The notes under the pieces are model-generated. The model was given only the letters and a program-made list of their open reading frames with translations. It had not been told where the DNA came from and searched no databases. This document shows positions 52,212 through 61,186 of a DNA stretch of 64,000 bases, one piece after another (within the stretch, counting starts at the first letter, position 1; each line of letters opens with the position of its first letter). Both the position numbers and the translations under genes were made by a program. Origin of the DNA: Neorhizobium huautlense (GTDB lineage Bacteria > Pseudomonadota > Alphaproteobacteria > Rhizobiales > Rhizobiaceae); contig NZ_JAUSRF010000003.1 in assembly GCF_030811685.1 (NCBI RefSeq), forward strand, positions 124,001 through 188,000, in the 5' to 3' direction.

Positions 52212-52244
52212 ATTAAATCTGTCTTACAGCATGACAGATTTAAT
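52212..52244. promoter_or_regulatory. 12-base perfect inverted repeat before aspA
   Basis: ATTAAATCTGTC (52212-52223) and GACAGATTTAAT (52233-52244) are perfectly complementary, with a 9-base spacer TTACAGCAT. The left arm also contains a CTGTCTTACAG dyad (52219-52229). It lies 21 bases before the aspA ATG, where a bound repressor would block transcription or initiation. It could also act as an RNA hairpin in the leader. Confidence 0.6.
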
Positions 52245-52264
52245 CTTGGTGGAGGATGCCAGCG

Positions 52265-53683
52265 ATGGCAACACGCATTGAAAAGGACCTTCTTGGTCCC
52301 AAGGACATTCCCGCAGACGCCTATTGGGGTGTCCACACGGCCCGCGCCGTCGACAACTTTCCGGTGACCGGCATCACGGTCAGCCGGTATCCGCATGTCA
52401 TTCGCGGGCTCTCCTATGTGAAAGAGGCAGCAGCAGAGGCCAATCACGAGCTGGGTCATCTGGACAGCGAACGTCGCGATGCGATCGTCGCCGCGTGCCG
52501 GGAGATCAGGGCAGGGGCGCTGCACGACCAGTTCGTCGTCGACGTCATTCAGGGTGGGGCCGGCACGTCCACCAACATGAATGCCAATGAGGTGATCGCC
52601 AATCGCGCGCTGGAACTGCTTGGCCATGCCAAGGGTGATTACGCGCATTTGCACCCCAACGACCACGTCAATCTCAGCCAATCGACCAACGATGCCTATC
52701 CGACCGCGATCAATGTCGGCACGATCGAGGCGATCGACGGGCTGGCGGCTGCGATGGAGTTTCTGCAGGACGCTTTTGAGCGCAAGGCAAAGGAATTCGA
52801 TGCCATCCTGAAAGTGGGCCGCACCCAGCTGCAGGATGCCGTGCCGATGACATTGGGCCAGGAGTTTCGCGTGTTTGCCGTCATGCTTGGCGAGGACCGC
52901 GCGCGGCTGCTGGAATCGGCAAGCCTGCTGCACGAGATCAATCTCGGCGCGACCGCGATCGGCACCGGCCTCAATGCGCCTGCCGGTTATGCGGCACTTG
53001 CCTGCTCGCATCTGGCGCGGCTGACCGGTCGGCCGCTGAAGACAGCGGCGGACCTGATCGAGGCGACGCAGGATCCGGGTGCCTTCGTGCATCTGTCCGG
53101 CGTGCTGAAGCGCGTTGCGGTAAAACTGTCAAAAACCTGCAACGACCTGCGCCTGCTGTCTTCCGGTCCCCGCGCCGGCATCGGCGAAATCAACCTGCCG
53201 GCCATGCAGGCAGGGTCCAGCATCATGCCGGGCAAGGTCAATCCGGTCATTCCGGAAGTGGTCAATCAGGTGGCGTTTTCGGTGATCGGCAACGACATCA
53301 CCATCACCATGGCGGCCGAAGCCGGGCAGTTGCAGCTCAACGCCTTCGAGCCGGTGATCGTGCGCTCGCTCTCCGACAGTATTGCTCATCTGGAAGCGGC
53401 CTGCCGCATTCTGGCGGAACGCTGCGTCGATGGCATCACCGCCAATCCGGGCATCATGGCTTTGCGTCTGGAGCAATCGCTCGGGCTCGCCACCGCGCTC
53501 AACCCGCTGATCGGTTATTATGCCGCGACCCAGGTTGCGCGCGAGGCGCTGGAAACCGGCCGGACAATCGTTGAGGTCGTGCTGGAGCGCGGCCACCTGA
53601 CGGCCGAACAGCTGGATAAGGCCCTGCGTCCGGAAGTGCTCGCCAATGTGCAGCCGCCGAATGTCGAGCAGGCTGGCAAATAG
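52265..53683 (+). CDS. aspA: aspartate ammonia-lyase (aspartase)
   Basis: 472 residues of the fumarase/aspartase superfamily. It begins RIEKDLLGPKDIPADAYWGVHTARAVDNFPVTG, typical of AspA, and carries the catalytic signature GSSIMPGKVNPVIPEVVNQV with its flexible loop. TSTNMNANEVIANRAL and HVNLSQSTNDAYPTA form further active-site segments. It converts L-aspartate to fumarate and ammonia, so asparagine nitrogen and carbon can both enter central metabolism. The ATG at 52265 has GGAGG nine bases upstream and is preferred over an in-frame ATG at 52256. It is divergent from the permease-asparaginase pair. Confidence 0.93.
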   Translation: MATRIEKDLLGPKDIPADAYWGVHTARAVDNFPVTGITVSRYPHVIRGLSYVKEAAAEANHELGHLDSERRDAIVAACREIRAGALHDQFVVDVIQGGAGTSTNMNANEVIANRALELLGHAKGDYAHLHPNDHVNLSQSTNDAYPTAINVGTIEAIDGLAAAMEFLQDAFERKAKEFDAILKVGRTQLQDAVPMTLGQEFRVFAVMLGEDRARLLESASLLHEINLGATAIGTGLNAPAGYAALACSHLARLTGRPLKTAADLIEATQDPGAFVHLSGVLKRVAVKLSKTCNDLRLLSSGPRAGIGEINLPAMQAGSSIMPGKVNPVIPEVVNQVAFSVIGNDITITMAAEAGQLQLNAFEPVIVRSLSDSIAHLEAACRILAERCVDGITANPGIMALRLEQSLGLATALNPLIGYYAATQVAREALETGRTIVEVVLERGHLTAEQLDKALRPEVLANVQPPNVEQAGK

Positions 53684-53684
53684 C

Positions 53685-54398
53685 TCAGCGGCCCGGCTGG
53701 GCCTTGCCGATGATCTCGGTGACGGCCTGTTTTACTTCACCCAGGTGAAGTTCCATGGCTCGCGAGGCATCCTCTTGCGAGCCGGCATCCACGGCCACGG
53801 CGATCTGTCGATGTTCGCGGTTGGACGCGAGACGACGGCTAGCCATCAGGTTGACCAGTTCCGACTGCTGCATCAGGGCATCGCGCGCATCGGTGACGAT
53901 CTTTGCAAACAGCGTGTTGCCGGAGGATCTTGCCAGCGCCATGTGAAATTCCGAATCGAGCTGCACCCAGCGGTGCGGGTCCTCTTCGCGATCCATGGCA
54001 TCGCAAAGTTTCAGAAGGTCGCGCGCCTGTTCGGGGCTGCGACGCACGGCCGCCCAGCCTGCGGCGGGCACTTCGATGAAGGGGCGGGCCTCGATGAGAT
54101 CGCGGGCGGAATAACCGCTATAGCGTAGATCGCTGGAAGGCGAAGCCGTGGTGACAAACGTGCCGCTGCCGGTGCGCGTCTGCGTCATGCCGAGTGTCTG
54201 CAACGAGCGCAGGGCCTCGCGGATCACCGGGCGGCTGACGCCGTATTTTTTGGCGAGATGTGCTTCCGACGGCAGGCGTGTGCCGACTTCGATCCGCCCG
54301 GCCGTAATCGCCCGGCGCAAATCCTCGAAGACCGCCTCAGCCGCATTCACTCGACTGATCGGGCTGGTTTCTGACAACCAATCAGCCGTTTCATTCAT
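53685..54398 (-). CDS. GntR-family (FadR subfamily) regulator of the asparagine/aspartate genes
   Basis: 237 residues. The helix-turn-helix reads VFEDLRRAITAGRIEVGTRLPSEAHLAKKYGVSRPVIREALRSLQTLGMTQTRTGSGTFV, followed by an FCD domain with WVQLDSEFHMALARSSGNTLFAKIV holding likely metal-binding residues. The gene is convergent with aspA, with only one base between the two stop codons. Its probable targets are the palindromes in the divergent permease-aspA region. Aspartate or asparagine would be natural effectors. The assignment to these genes is by position. Confidence 0.88.
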   Translation of the reverse strand: MNETADWLSETSPISRVNAAEAVFEDLRRAITAGRIEVGTRLPSEAHLAKKYGVSRPVIREALRSLQTLGMTQTRTGSGTFVTTASPSSDLRYSGYSARDLIEARPFIEVPAAGWAAVRRSPEQARDLLKLCDAMDREEDPHRWVQLDSEFHMALARSSGNTLFAKIVTDARDALMQQSELVNLMASRRLASNREHRQIAVAVDAGSQEDASRAMELHLGEVKQAVTEIIGKAQPGR

Positions 54399-54466
54399 GG
54401 CGTCAACGTGTCTGATGGGGCATGTCTTGTCAATTGCGAGAAGTTTGAAAGACTTGGGAGCGTGTC

Positions 54467-55360
54467 CTACCCCAATGCTTTCCTCAGCCGTGGTGCCGCA
54501 TAGTCCAGAAATGCCCTGAGCTTCAGCGGCATCGATCCCTGAGAAAGATGAACGAGGTGCACGGGCGAGGGCTCCAGCTCAAAATCTTCCAGGAGTGGCT
54601 CAAGCAGGCCCGCATCGACCGCCCGTTTTGCCTGATAGGCCATGACGCGGGTCACGCCGATGCCGGCCGCTGCTGCATCCACTGCAGCCTCGGCCGTGTT
54701 GACCGAGAGGCGCGCCCGGATGGCCGCCGATATTTCCTGTTTGCCATCGCGAAAGGTCCAGAACCGGTGCGAGAGCACACCCTCGAAAGCGATACAGTCA
54801 TGATCGCAGAGGTCGCGGGGATGAAGCGGCCGGGGATGGCGTTTCAGATAATCTGGATGGGCATAAACCATCGTGCGCATGGTGCCGACACGTGTCGCAA
54901 CCAGATTGCTTTCGGGAAGCCGACCGATGCGCAGTGCCACGTCGATCTGGTCATCCGCAAGGCTGACGGTCCGGTCGCTCAGCGTGAGCCGAATATTGAT
55001 ATCGGCAAATGCCTTCAGAAAATCGGTGACGATCGGCAGGACATGCAAGCGCCCGAAAACGATCGGTGCCGTCATCATCAGGTCCCCGCGCGGCGCGATA
55101 TATTCCCCCGAGGCGCGGCGTTCTGCCTCTTCGACACGTCCAAGAATTTCACGGGCGGCGGCAACATAACTCTCCCCGGCCTCGGTCAGCATGATCCGGC
55201 GGCTTGTCCGGGTGATCAGGCGAACGCCGAGATGGGCTTCTAGTTCCGACATCTTGCGGCTGACAGTGGGAAGCGGCGAGTGCAGGGCGCGGGAGGCAGC
55301 GCTGAGGCTGCCGGTTTCCACCACGGCCAGAAGCACGGCCATTGCATCGAGACGGTCCAT
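54467..55360 (-). CDS. LysR-type transcriptional regulator
   Basis: 297 residues. The N-terminal helix-turn-helix is [56 protein letters not shown], followed by a type 2 periplasmic-binding-like effector domain (from about residue 92). The region [43 protein letters not shown] is typical of the subgroup that controls nearby oxidoreductase or glutathione S-transferase genes. It is divergent from the GST gene across 118 bases, the normal arrangement for a LysR regulator and its target. The effector is unknown. Confidence 0.9.
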   Translation of the reverse strand: MDRLDAMAVLLAVVETGSLSAASRALHSPLPTVSRKMSELEAHLGVRLITRTSRRIMLTEAGESYVAAAREILGRVEEAERRASGEYIAPRGDLMMTAPIVFGRLHVLPIVTDFLKAFADINIRLTLSDRTVSLADDQIDVALRIGRLPESNLVATRVGTMRTMVYAHPDYLKRHPRPLHPRDLCDHDCIAFEGVLSHRFWTFRDGKQEISAAIRARLSVNTAEAAVDAAAAGIGVTRVMAYQAKRAVDAGLLEPLLEDFELEPSPVHLVHLSQGSMPLKLRAFLDYAAPRLRKALG

Positions 55361-55478
55361 GAGCCTTCCGGAAAATGAGAGGAAACCTTCTGAAATGAAT
55401 GCCTACATCAGGAATCTGGATGTTGCTAGGTTTCTCAAGTCATCGGAGCCAGCGCTCCGTCACCTGAAGGAGCCACTC

Positions 55479-56090
55479 ATGAAACTCTACCATTTTCCGC
55501 TTTCCGGCCATGCCCACCGTGCTCTGTTGTTTCTCTCGCTGCTCGGCGTGAAGGCCGAAATCGTCGATGTCGATCTGGCAAACGGCGAGCACAAGAAGCC
55601 CGATTTCCTGAAGCTCAATCCGTTCGGCCAGGTGCCGGTGCTGGAAGACGACGGCGTTGCCGTCAGTGATTCCAATGCCATCCTCGTTTATGTCGCGACC
55701 AAGCTCGGCCGCAAGGATTGGCTGCCGGATGATCTGGTGAGCCTTGCAAAGGTCCAGAAATGGCTGTCCGTCGCCGCTGGCGAGATCGCCTATGGCCCGG
55801 CCGCTGCCCGGCTGATCACCGTGTTCGGTGCGGATTTCCGTGCCGACGAAGTGATTTCCCGTGCACACCACATTCTTGGCCTGATCAATGCCGAGCTCAC
55901 GCAGGAGCCGTTTATCACCGGCAATCGCCCGACCATCGCGGACATTGCCCTCTACAGCTACATCGTCAGTGCGCCGGAAGGCAATGTGGACCTCGCGCCA
56001 CATCCGGAAGTCCGTCACTGGCTGGCACGGATCGAGGCGCTGCCGGGTTTTGTGCCGTTCCCCAAGACCGCAATCGGTCTCGTCGCCTGA
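55479..56090 (+). CDS. glutathione S-transferase
   Basis: 203 residues. A thioredoxin-fold N-domain ([33 protein letters not shown]...[34 protein letters not shown]) binds glutathione; the Val-Pro and Asp-Ser motifs are present. An all-helical C-domain contains [17 protein letters not shown], the usual capping motif. The catalytic residue is probably Ser9. It is a cytosolic conjugating or reducing enzyme. The ATG at 55479 has GAAGGAG just upstream; in-frame sequence further upstream overlaps the LysR gene and is excluded. A strong terminator follows, so the gene can be transcribed alone. Confidence 0.9.
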   Translation: MKLYHFPLSGHAHRALLFLSLLGVKAEIVDVDLANGEHKKPDFLKLNPFGQVPVLEDDGVAVSDSNAILVYVATKLGRKDWLPDDLVSLAKVQKWLSVAAGEIAYGPAAARLITVFGADFRADEVISRAHHILGLINAELTQEPFITGNRPTIADIALYSYIVSAPEGNVDLAPHPEVRHWLARIEALPGFVPFPKTAIGLVA

Positions 56091-56110
56091 AACTGCGATC
56101 TGTAAGTGAC

Positions 56111-56143
56111 ATGCGGCCGACCACCCACCGGCCGCATTTTTTT
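56111..56143 (+). terminator. rho-independent terminator after the GST gene
   Basis: A perfect 9-base stem ATGCGGCCG/CGGCCGCAT with a 9-base loop is followed by a T-run. It sits 20 bases after the GST stop and before the oxidoreductase gene, so downstream expression may come from read-through or from its own promoter. Confidence 0.82.
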
Positions 56144-56162
56144 CCAACGAATGGAGGCAGGC

Positions 56163-58232
56163 ATGCTCGACAAGCTACAGGACCACGAAGCCATCCTGAC
56201 GCCGTCTTCGCCATGGCATGAAGGCGAGCTCAAATTGCAACGCCATGCGGGTGTTGCGGAACAGATGGACGGCGTCGGCCGAAAATTTCTGCGCCGCTTC
56301 CTGCTCGACCAACATCGGGAATTTTATCCGCTGTTGCCCTTTATCGTGATCGGCGCCGTTGATGCGCAGGGTGTTCCCTGGGCGACCATTCGCAGCGGTG
56401 AGCCCGGTTTCCTGCAATCCCCGGATCCACTGACGCTCGATGTCAATGCGGTCGGCGATCCGTCGGATCCGGCGCAGGAGGGGATGAAAAACGGCGATGC
56501 GATCGGCCTGCTCGGCATCGACCTCATCACTCGTCGCCGAAACCGCATGAACGGCACGATCAACCGTGGCGAAGGCGATGGTTTTTCCGTTGCTGTCGAG
56601 CAAAGCTTTGGGAACTGCCCGCGTTACATCCAGAACCGGCAGTTTGCCTTCAAGCGCGATCCGGCATTGCCGCATGTGCCGAACGTGACCGTATCCGATC
56701 GGTTCGACGATCAGGCGCGGCGGATCATCGAAGCCGCCGACTCGTTTTTTGTCGCGTCCTATGTGGACCGAGACGAGGAAGGGCGGCAGGTGGATGTTTC
56801 CCATCGTGGAGGCCGTCCGGGCTTCGTGCGCATTGATGCGGATGGCGGCCTGACGGTGCCGGATTTCAACGGCAACCTGTTCTTCAACACGCTCGGCAAT
56901 TTTCTGGTCAATCCGAAGGCAGGACTGCTGTTTGTCGATCACGAAACGGGTGATGTGCTGCAACTGGCGGGCAGCGTCGAGGTCATTCTGGATTCGCCCG
57001 AAATCGCCGCCTTCGAGGGGGCCGAACGGCTGTGGCGCGTGATGCCCGAAAAGATCGTGATGCGCCGGGATGCACTGCCGCTGCGCTGGACATTTGCTGA
57101 AAACGGCATGTCGCCGAGCAGCCTGATGACCGGGACCTGGGGCGAGGCGCAGGCTCGCCTTCAGGCCGCGGCAAAGGCCGGCACATGGCGCCGGCTGCGC
57201 ATCGGCAAGGTCGTGGAAGAAAGTGCCACCATTCGCTCATTGCATCTGGTAGCCACGGATGGCGAGGCACTCGTCCCGCATATGGCCGGTCAGCATCTGC
57301 CGATCCGCATCATCGATGGCGATGATGTCATCCGCCGCAGTTACACGATCTCAAGTGCGCCGTCCGACGGCTATTTTCGGCTGAGCATCAAGCGCGAGGG
57401 CAGGGCCTCCACGTTTCTGCACGGCCTGCGGGAAGGCGACGAGATCGAGGCACTTGCGCCTGCCGGCGCGTTCACGATCGATGCGATGGAACGCGGCCGG
57501 CCGGCGGTGCTGCTCGGCGCCGGCATCGGCATCACGCCGCTTCTATCCATGCTGCGCCATGTCGTTCACGAGGGCGACAGGACCCGCCATCGCCGCCCGG
57601 TATGGCTGTTCAGGTCAGCGCGCAGGCGGGAGGAACGAGCGTTCGATCGCGAGATCGGCGAACTCGTGGAGCGCAACGAAGAAACGATCCACGATGTCAG
57701 GGTACTCAGCCAGCCGGATAGCGGCGATACAGCGAGCCATGATGTCGTGGGCCGCATAGACATGGACCTGCTGAAGAAACACCTGCCGTTCGGCGACTAC
57801 GACTTTTATGTCTGTGGGCCCGCACCCTTCATGCAGGAAATCTATGACGGCCTGCGCAGGCACAACATCAGCGACGACCGAATTCATGCCGAGGCATTCG
57901 GGCCATCGGGCCTGAAGCGTGACAGTTCGGCAGGCACTGCCTCGATCACTGCCGCGCCGCCGGCCTCGGTGTCCACGCGCGTGATCTTCACCCAATCGGC
58001 AAAGGGAGCACGCTGGAAGCCCGGCGATGGCCCGCTTCTGGACCTTGCGGAAGAACGCGGGCTTAACCCCGCTTACGGTTGCCGGGCCGGCCAATGTGGC
58101 GATTGCCGGACAAGGATTTTGAAGGGCGGGGTCAGTTATCCTTCCCCACCAAGCTATCCGGTTGCGGAGGGCGAGGCGTTGATCTGCTGTTCGGTTCCCG
58201 GCGAGGGCGGGGATCTTCATCTGGACCTGTAA
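56163..58232 (+). CDS. fused PNPOx-like / ferredoxin-NADP reductase-like / 2Fe-2S flavoprotein
   Basis: 689 residues with three modules. Residues about 40-230 resemble the pyridoxamine-phosphate-oxidase-like FMN fold (HREFYPLLPFIVIGAVDAQGVPWATIRSG; GFVRIDADGGLTVPDFNGN). Residues about 350-590 are a flavin/NAD(P)H reductase (IRRSYTISSAPSDGYFRLSIKREG, the FAD-binding RSYT motif, and VLLGAGIGITPLLSML). The C-terminus is a plant-type ferredoxin with Cys640, Cys645, Cys648 and Cys676 (CRAGQCGDC). Electrons would flow NAD(P)H to flavin to Fe-S to the N-terminal module. The acceptor is unknown. GGAGG precedes the ATG. It lies 72 bases after the GST gene. Confidence 0.85.
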   Translation: MLDKLQDHEAILTPSSPWHEGELKLQRHAGVAEQMDGVGRKFLRRFLLDQHREFYPLLPFIVIGAVDAQGVPWATIRSGEPGFLQSPDPLTLDVNAVGDPSDPAQEGMKNGDAIGLLGIDLITRRRNRMNGTINRGEGDGFSVAVEQSFGNCPRYIQNRQFAFKRDPALPHVPNVTVSDRFDDQARRIIEAADSFFVASYVDRDEEGRQVDVSHRGGRPGFVRIDADGGLTVPDFNGNLFFNTLGNFLVNPKAGLLFVDHETGDVLQLAGSVEVILDSPEIAAFEGAERLWRVMPEKIVMRRDALPLRWTFAENGMSPSSLMTGTWGEAQARLQAAAKAGTWRRLRIGKVVEESATIRSLHLVATDGEALVPHMAGQHLPIRIIDGDDVIRRSYTISSAPSDGYFRLSIKREGRASTFLHGLREGDEIEALAPAGAFTIDAMERGRPAVLLGAGIGITPLLSMLRHVVHEGDRTRHRRPVWLFRSARRREERAFDREIGELVERNEETIHDVRVLSQPDSGDTASHDVVGRIDMDLLKKHLPFGDYDFYVCGPAPFMQEIYDGLRRHNISDDRIHAEAFGPSGLKRDSSAGTASITAAPPASVSTRVIFTQSAKGARWKPGDGPLLDLAEERGLNPAYGCRAGQCGDCRTRILKGGVSYPSPPSYPVAEGEALICCSVPGEGGDLHLDL

Positions 58233-58345
58233 CCGGTCTCGTCATCGAGGCTAAAACAGTGCAGGCAGAAGACGAGTTGATCGCTCCAATCGGATATCTA
58301 TGAGGCGGCGAAGACGCTTGGCTAGCCGTCGTCCACGAAGGAGGG

Positions 58346-59263
58346 TTAGCCGAGCGAATGGCCGTTGGTCGCCGTATAGACGGCATAAAGAGACCGCGTT
58401 GCCGTGATGAACAACCGGTTCTTGCGTGGCCCGCCAAAAGTGAGATTGGCGACGGTCTGGGGGATGAGGATTTTTCCGAGCAGTTTTCCATCCGGCCCGA
58501 AACAATGCACGCCGTCGCCGGCGCTGGTCCACAGGTTGCCATGGACATCGAGGCGAAAGCCATCCGGCAGACCGTTGTCGAGTTCGCAGAACACCCGGCT
58601 GTTGCCGACATGGCCGTCTTCAGCCACATCGAACGCGCGGATGTGGCGCGGGGCGCTGGTGTCGTGGCTGGAGGATGAATCCGCGACGTAAAGCGTCTTT
58701 TCGTCGGGCGAAAAGGCAAGTCCGTTGGGCTGGCCGAAATCGGTGATCACGGCGTCGAGTTCGCCGCTTGCCGGATCGAGCCGGTAGACGTTGCGCGTCG
58801 CCTGTTCCGGCTCGGCGCGATAACCCTCGTAATCGGATTTGATGCCGTAGGTGGGATCGGTGAACCACACGCTGCCATCGGATCTGACCACGACATCGTT
58901 CGGCGAATTCAGGCGTTTGCCCTGATAGCTGTCGGCCAGCACGGTGATCGTGCCGTCGATTTCGGTGCGGGTGACGCGGCGGCCGCCATGTTCGCAAGAG
59001 ACAAGTCGTCCCTGCCGGTCGCGCGTATTGCCATTGGCGAAGTTGGAGGGTGAACGGTAGGTGGAAATGCCGCTGCCTTCAGTCCAGCGCAACATGCGCT
59101 GGTTGGGGATGTCGCTGAAGATCAGGCAGCCGAGATCGGCGAACCAGACCGGTCCTTCGGCCCAGCGGCAATCGGAATAAAGCTCCTCCAGATCGGAGGT
59201 TCCCACGATAAGGTGGCGGAAACGGTCGTCGTGGATCTCGTAGATGGAAGAGGGCTGCGACAT
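58346..59263 (-). CDS. SMP-30/gluconolactonase family protein
   Basis: 305 residues from ATG 59263. It is a six-bladed beta-propeller of the SMP-30/gluconolactonase type: WAEGPVWFADLGCLIFSDIPNQRMLRW, SPNDVVVRSDGSVWFTDPTYG, PNGLAFSPDEKTLYVADS and GLPDGFRLDVHGNLWTSAGDG. The Glu of AEGP, the Asn of PND and the Asp of PDG are the expected metal (Ca/Zn) ligands. It hydrolyses sugar lactones to acids, either after periplasmic oxidation or inside the cell. No signal peptide is seen. It is the last gene of a sugar ABC operon, so the imported sugar is probably oxidised to a lactone first; no dehydrogenase gene is in the window. Confidence 0.9.
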   Translation of the reverse strand: MSQPSSIYEIHDDRFRHLIVGTSDLEELYSDCRWAEGPVWFADLGCLIFSDIPNQRMLRWTEGSGISTYRSPSNFANGNTRDRQGRLVSCEHGGRRVTRTEIDGTITVLADSYQGKRLNSPNDVVVRSDGSVWFTDPTYGIKSDYEGYRAEPEQATRNVYRLDPASGELDAVITDFGQPNGLAFSPDEKTLYVADSSSSHDTSAPRHIRAFDVAEDGHVGNSRVFCELDNGLPDGFRLDVHGNLWTSAGDGVHCFGPDGKLLGKILIPQTVANLTFGGPRKNRLFITATRSLYAVYTATNGHSLG

Positions 59264-59300
59264 GGTTTTCAAATCCAATCGATAGGTTCGAAACGAGTGA

Positions 59301-60248
59301 TCAGCGGTTCGATTTTTTGCCACCGGCAAGCAGGATGACGGCGATGATGATGAAGCCGGTGAGGATGAGGCGGAAACCGGCGCCAAACCCGTAGGTGTTG
59401 AGCATGGACACCACGAGGAACATGAAGAGCGATGCGCCCCAGATGCCGGGAATGTTGGAATTGCCGCCGGCAACCGCCGTGCCGCCGATCACCACGACGG
59501 CGATCGACATCAGCAGATATTCCGAGCCCATGTTGAGTGCCGCCCCACCGGAAAAACTGGCGAGAAGATAACCGCAGACGGAGGCGAGCACGGCGCAGAG
59601 CATGTAGGTGACAAGCCGAGTTCCGTCGACCGGAATGCCGGCCATGCGGGCGGCGAAGCGGCTCTGGCCGATGGCCGAAATCCAGCGGCCATAGATGGAT
59701 TTTTCCAGAAGAACCCAGGCGATGACGGAGAGCACCAGTGCCACGAGCGCGATGTTGGGAATGCCGAACAGGCCCGATGTCGCAAAACCGGCAAGCGTTT
59801 CCGGCGGTTTGATGCGCAGGCCGCGATTGCTCCAGATCGCCACCGACTGGACGATGAAACTCATCGACAGCGTGGCGATGATCGGCGGTATGCGCAGGAG
59901 CTTGATCAGGATGTAATTGCCGAGCCCGATCACGAGGCCGATGCCGATGGAGGCCATGAGGCCGAAAAGGATCATGCCGTCCTGCACGTCCATCAGCTTG
60001 AGCGCCAGCGTGCCGGACAGCGTCATGGTGGCGGGGACCGAGAGATCGATATTGCCCGGTCCCAGCGTGATGACGAACATCTGGCCGATGCCGACGATCA
60101 CCGAAAAGGCGGCAAATGTCAGGGCTGCCTGCGACAGGCCGAAGGAACTGGCGCCGCCGGTGAAAAGGACGGTGGTGACCCAGACGACGATGGTGGCGGC
60201 AAACGACCAGACCCACGGTTTTTCGGTGAGGAATTTCTGCAGGGTCAT
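59301..60248 (-). CDS. ribose-type sugar ABC importer permease
   Basis: 315 residues with about eight to ten membrane helices, of the BPD_transp_2 (RbsC/AraH) family. Typical parts are FSVIVGIGQMFVITLGPGNIDLSVPATM (the conserved G-x2-DLSV region), VVVIGGTAVAGGNSNIPGIWGASLFMF and SVAIWSNRGLRI. It forms the membrane channel with the paralogous permease encoded upstream (ATGA overlap), driven by the RbsA-like ATPase. The ligand is set by the binding protein encoded further upstream. Confidence 0.92.
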   Translation of the reverse strand: MTLQKFLTEKPWVWSFAATIVVWVTTVLFTGGASSFGLSQAALTFAAFSVIVGIGQMFVITLGPGNIDLSVPATMTLSGTLALKLMDVQDGMILFGLMASIGIGLVIGLGNYILIKLLRIPPIIATLSMSFIVQSVAIWSNRGLRIKPPETLAGFATSGLFGIPNIALVALVLSVIAWVLLEKSIYGRWISAIGQSRFAARMAGIPVDGTRLVTYMLCAVLASVCGYLLASFSGGAALNMGSEYLLMSIAVVVIGGTAVAGGNSNIPGIWGASLFMFLVVSMLNTYGFGAGFRLILTGFIIIAVILLAGGKKSNR

Positions 60249-61186
60249 TGATGTTTCTCCCGCTTTTCCAGCCGGTTGAGGGCAAGGCGCAGGGCCAGAA
60301 CGACGATGAGGATGGCGCCCTGTGCGCCGATTTGCCAGTCGGGCGAGATGCGCATGAAGGACAGGAAGGAGCCGGCGAGCGTCAGCGTCAGCGCGCCGAT
60401 GACGGCACCGATCGGCGACACCTTGCCGCCGACGAATTCACCGCCGCCGAGAATGACGCCGGCGATCGACAGCAGCGTATAGCGCAGGGCGATATTGGCG
60501 TCGGCCGAGGTCGTGAGACCCACCAGCGCAATACCGGCGAGGATGGCGAATAGGCCGGCCAGCGCATAGGTGGCGGCGCGGATGCCGATCACCGACCAGC
60601 CGGCGCGTTCCACCGAACGGTCATTGCCGCCGGTGCCGCGCATCAGAACGCCAAACGACGAGCGAATGACGATGTAATGGGTGACGGCTGCGATCAGGAT
60701 GCTGGCAACGATCGCCATTGGCACGACCGGCGGCTTGGCGGTCATGATGGCGCGCGCCCAGGAAGGAGCGGTACCGCCGGGCGAGGGCAGAAGTAGCACG
60801 GCAAGGCCGCCCCAGACGAAACTCATGCCGAGCGTGACGACGATCGATGGCAGTTCGCGCACATGGATGAGTACGCCGATGCCGGCATAGGCGGCGATGG
60901 CGCCGATGAAGATCAGCACGCCGAGAAGCGGCGAGGTCTGCAATACGGTGGCGGCCACGCAGGCGCAAAAACTGACGAATGTGCCCATCGACAGATCGAG
61001 ATCGTTGACGGACATGATCAGCATCTGCGCGATCGTCGCCAGCGCGATCGGAACGGCGAGGTTGAACAGCAGGTTGAGGCCGGTATAGCTCATCGCCCGC
61101 GGCTGCATGTAGAAGACGGCGGCCAGCAGCAATGCCAGCGAGGCGGCGGGAATGATCAGGCGGATGGTGCCGGAAGACAGTTTCAT
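60245..61186 (-). CDS. ribose-type sugar ABC importer permease
   Basis: 313 residues, about eight helices, of the RbsC family. The segment ATIAQMLIMSVNDLDLSMGTFVSFCACVAA carries the DLSMG motif, and LLSIAGVILGGGEFVGGKVSPIGAVIGALTLTLAGSFL is the conserved C-terminal part. It partners with the permease encoded immediately downstream. Two different permeases rather than one homodimer suggest a heterodimeric channel. Both of its ends show ATGA overlaps with the neighbours. Confidence 0.92.
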   Translation of the reverse strand: MKLSSGTIRLIIPAASLALLLAAVFYMQPRAMSYTGLNLLFNLAVPIALATIAQMLIMSVNDLDLSMGTFVSFCACVAATVLQTSPLLGVLIFIGAIAAYAGIGVLIHVRELPSIVVTLGMSFVWGGLAVLLLPSPGGTAPSWARAIMTAKPPVVPMAIVASILIAAVTHYIVIRSSFGVLMRGTGGNDRSVERAGWSVIGIRAATYALAGLFAILAGIALVGLTTSADANIALRYTLLSIAGVILGGGEFVGGKVSPIGAVIGALTLTLAGSFLSFMRISPDWQIGAQGAILIVVLALRLALNRLEKREKHQ

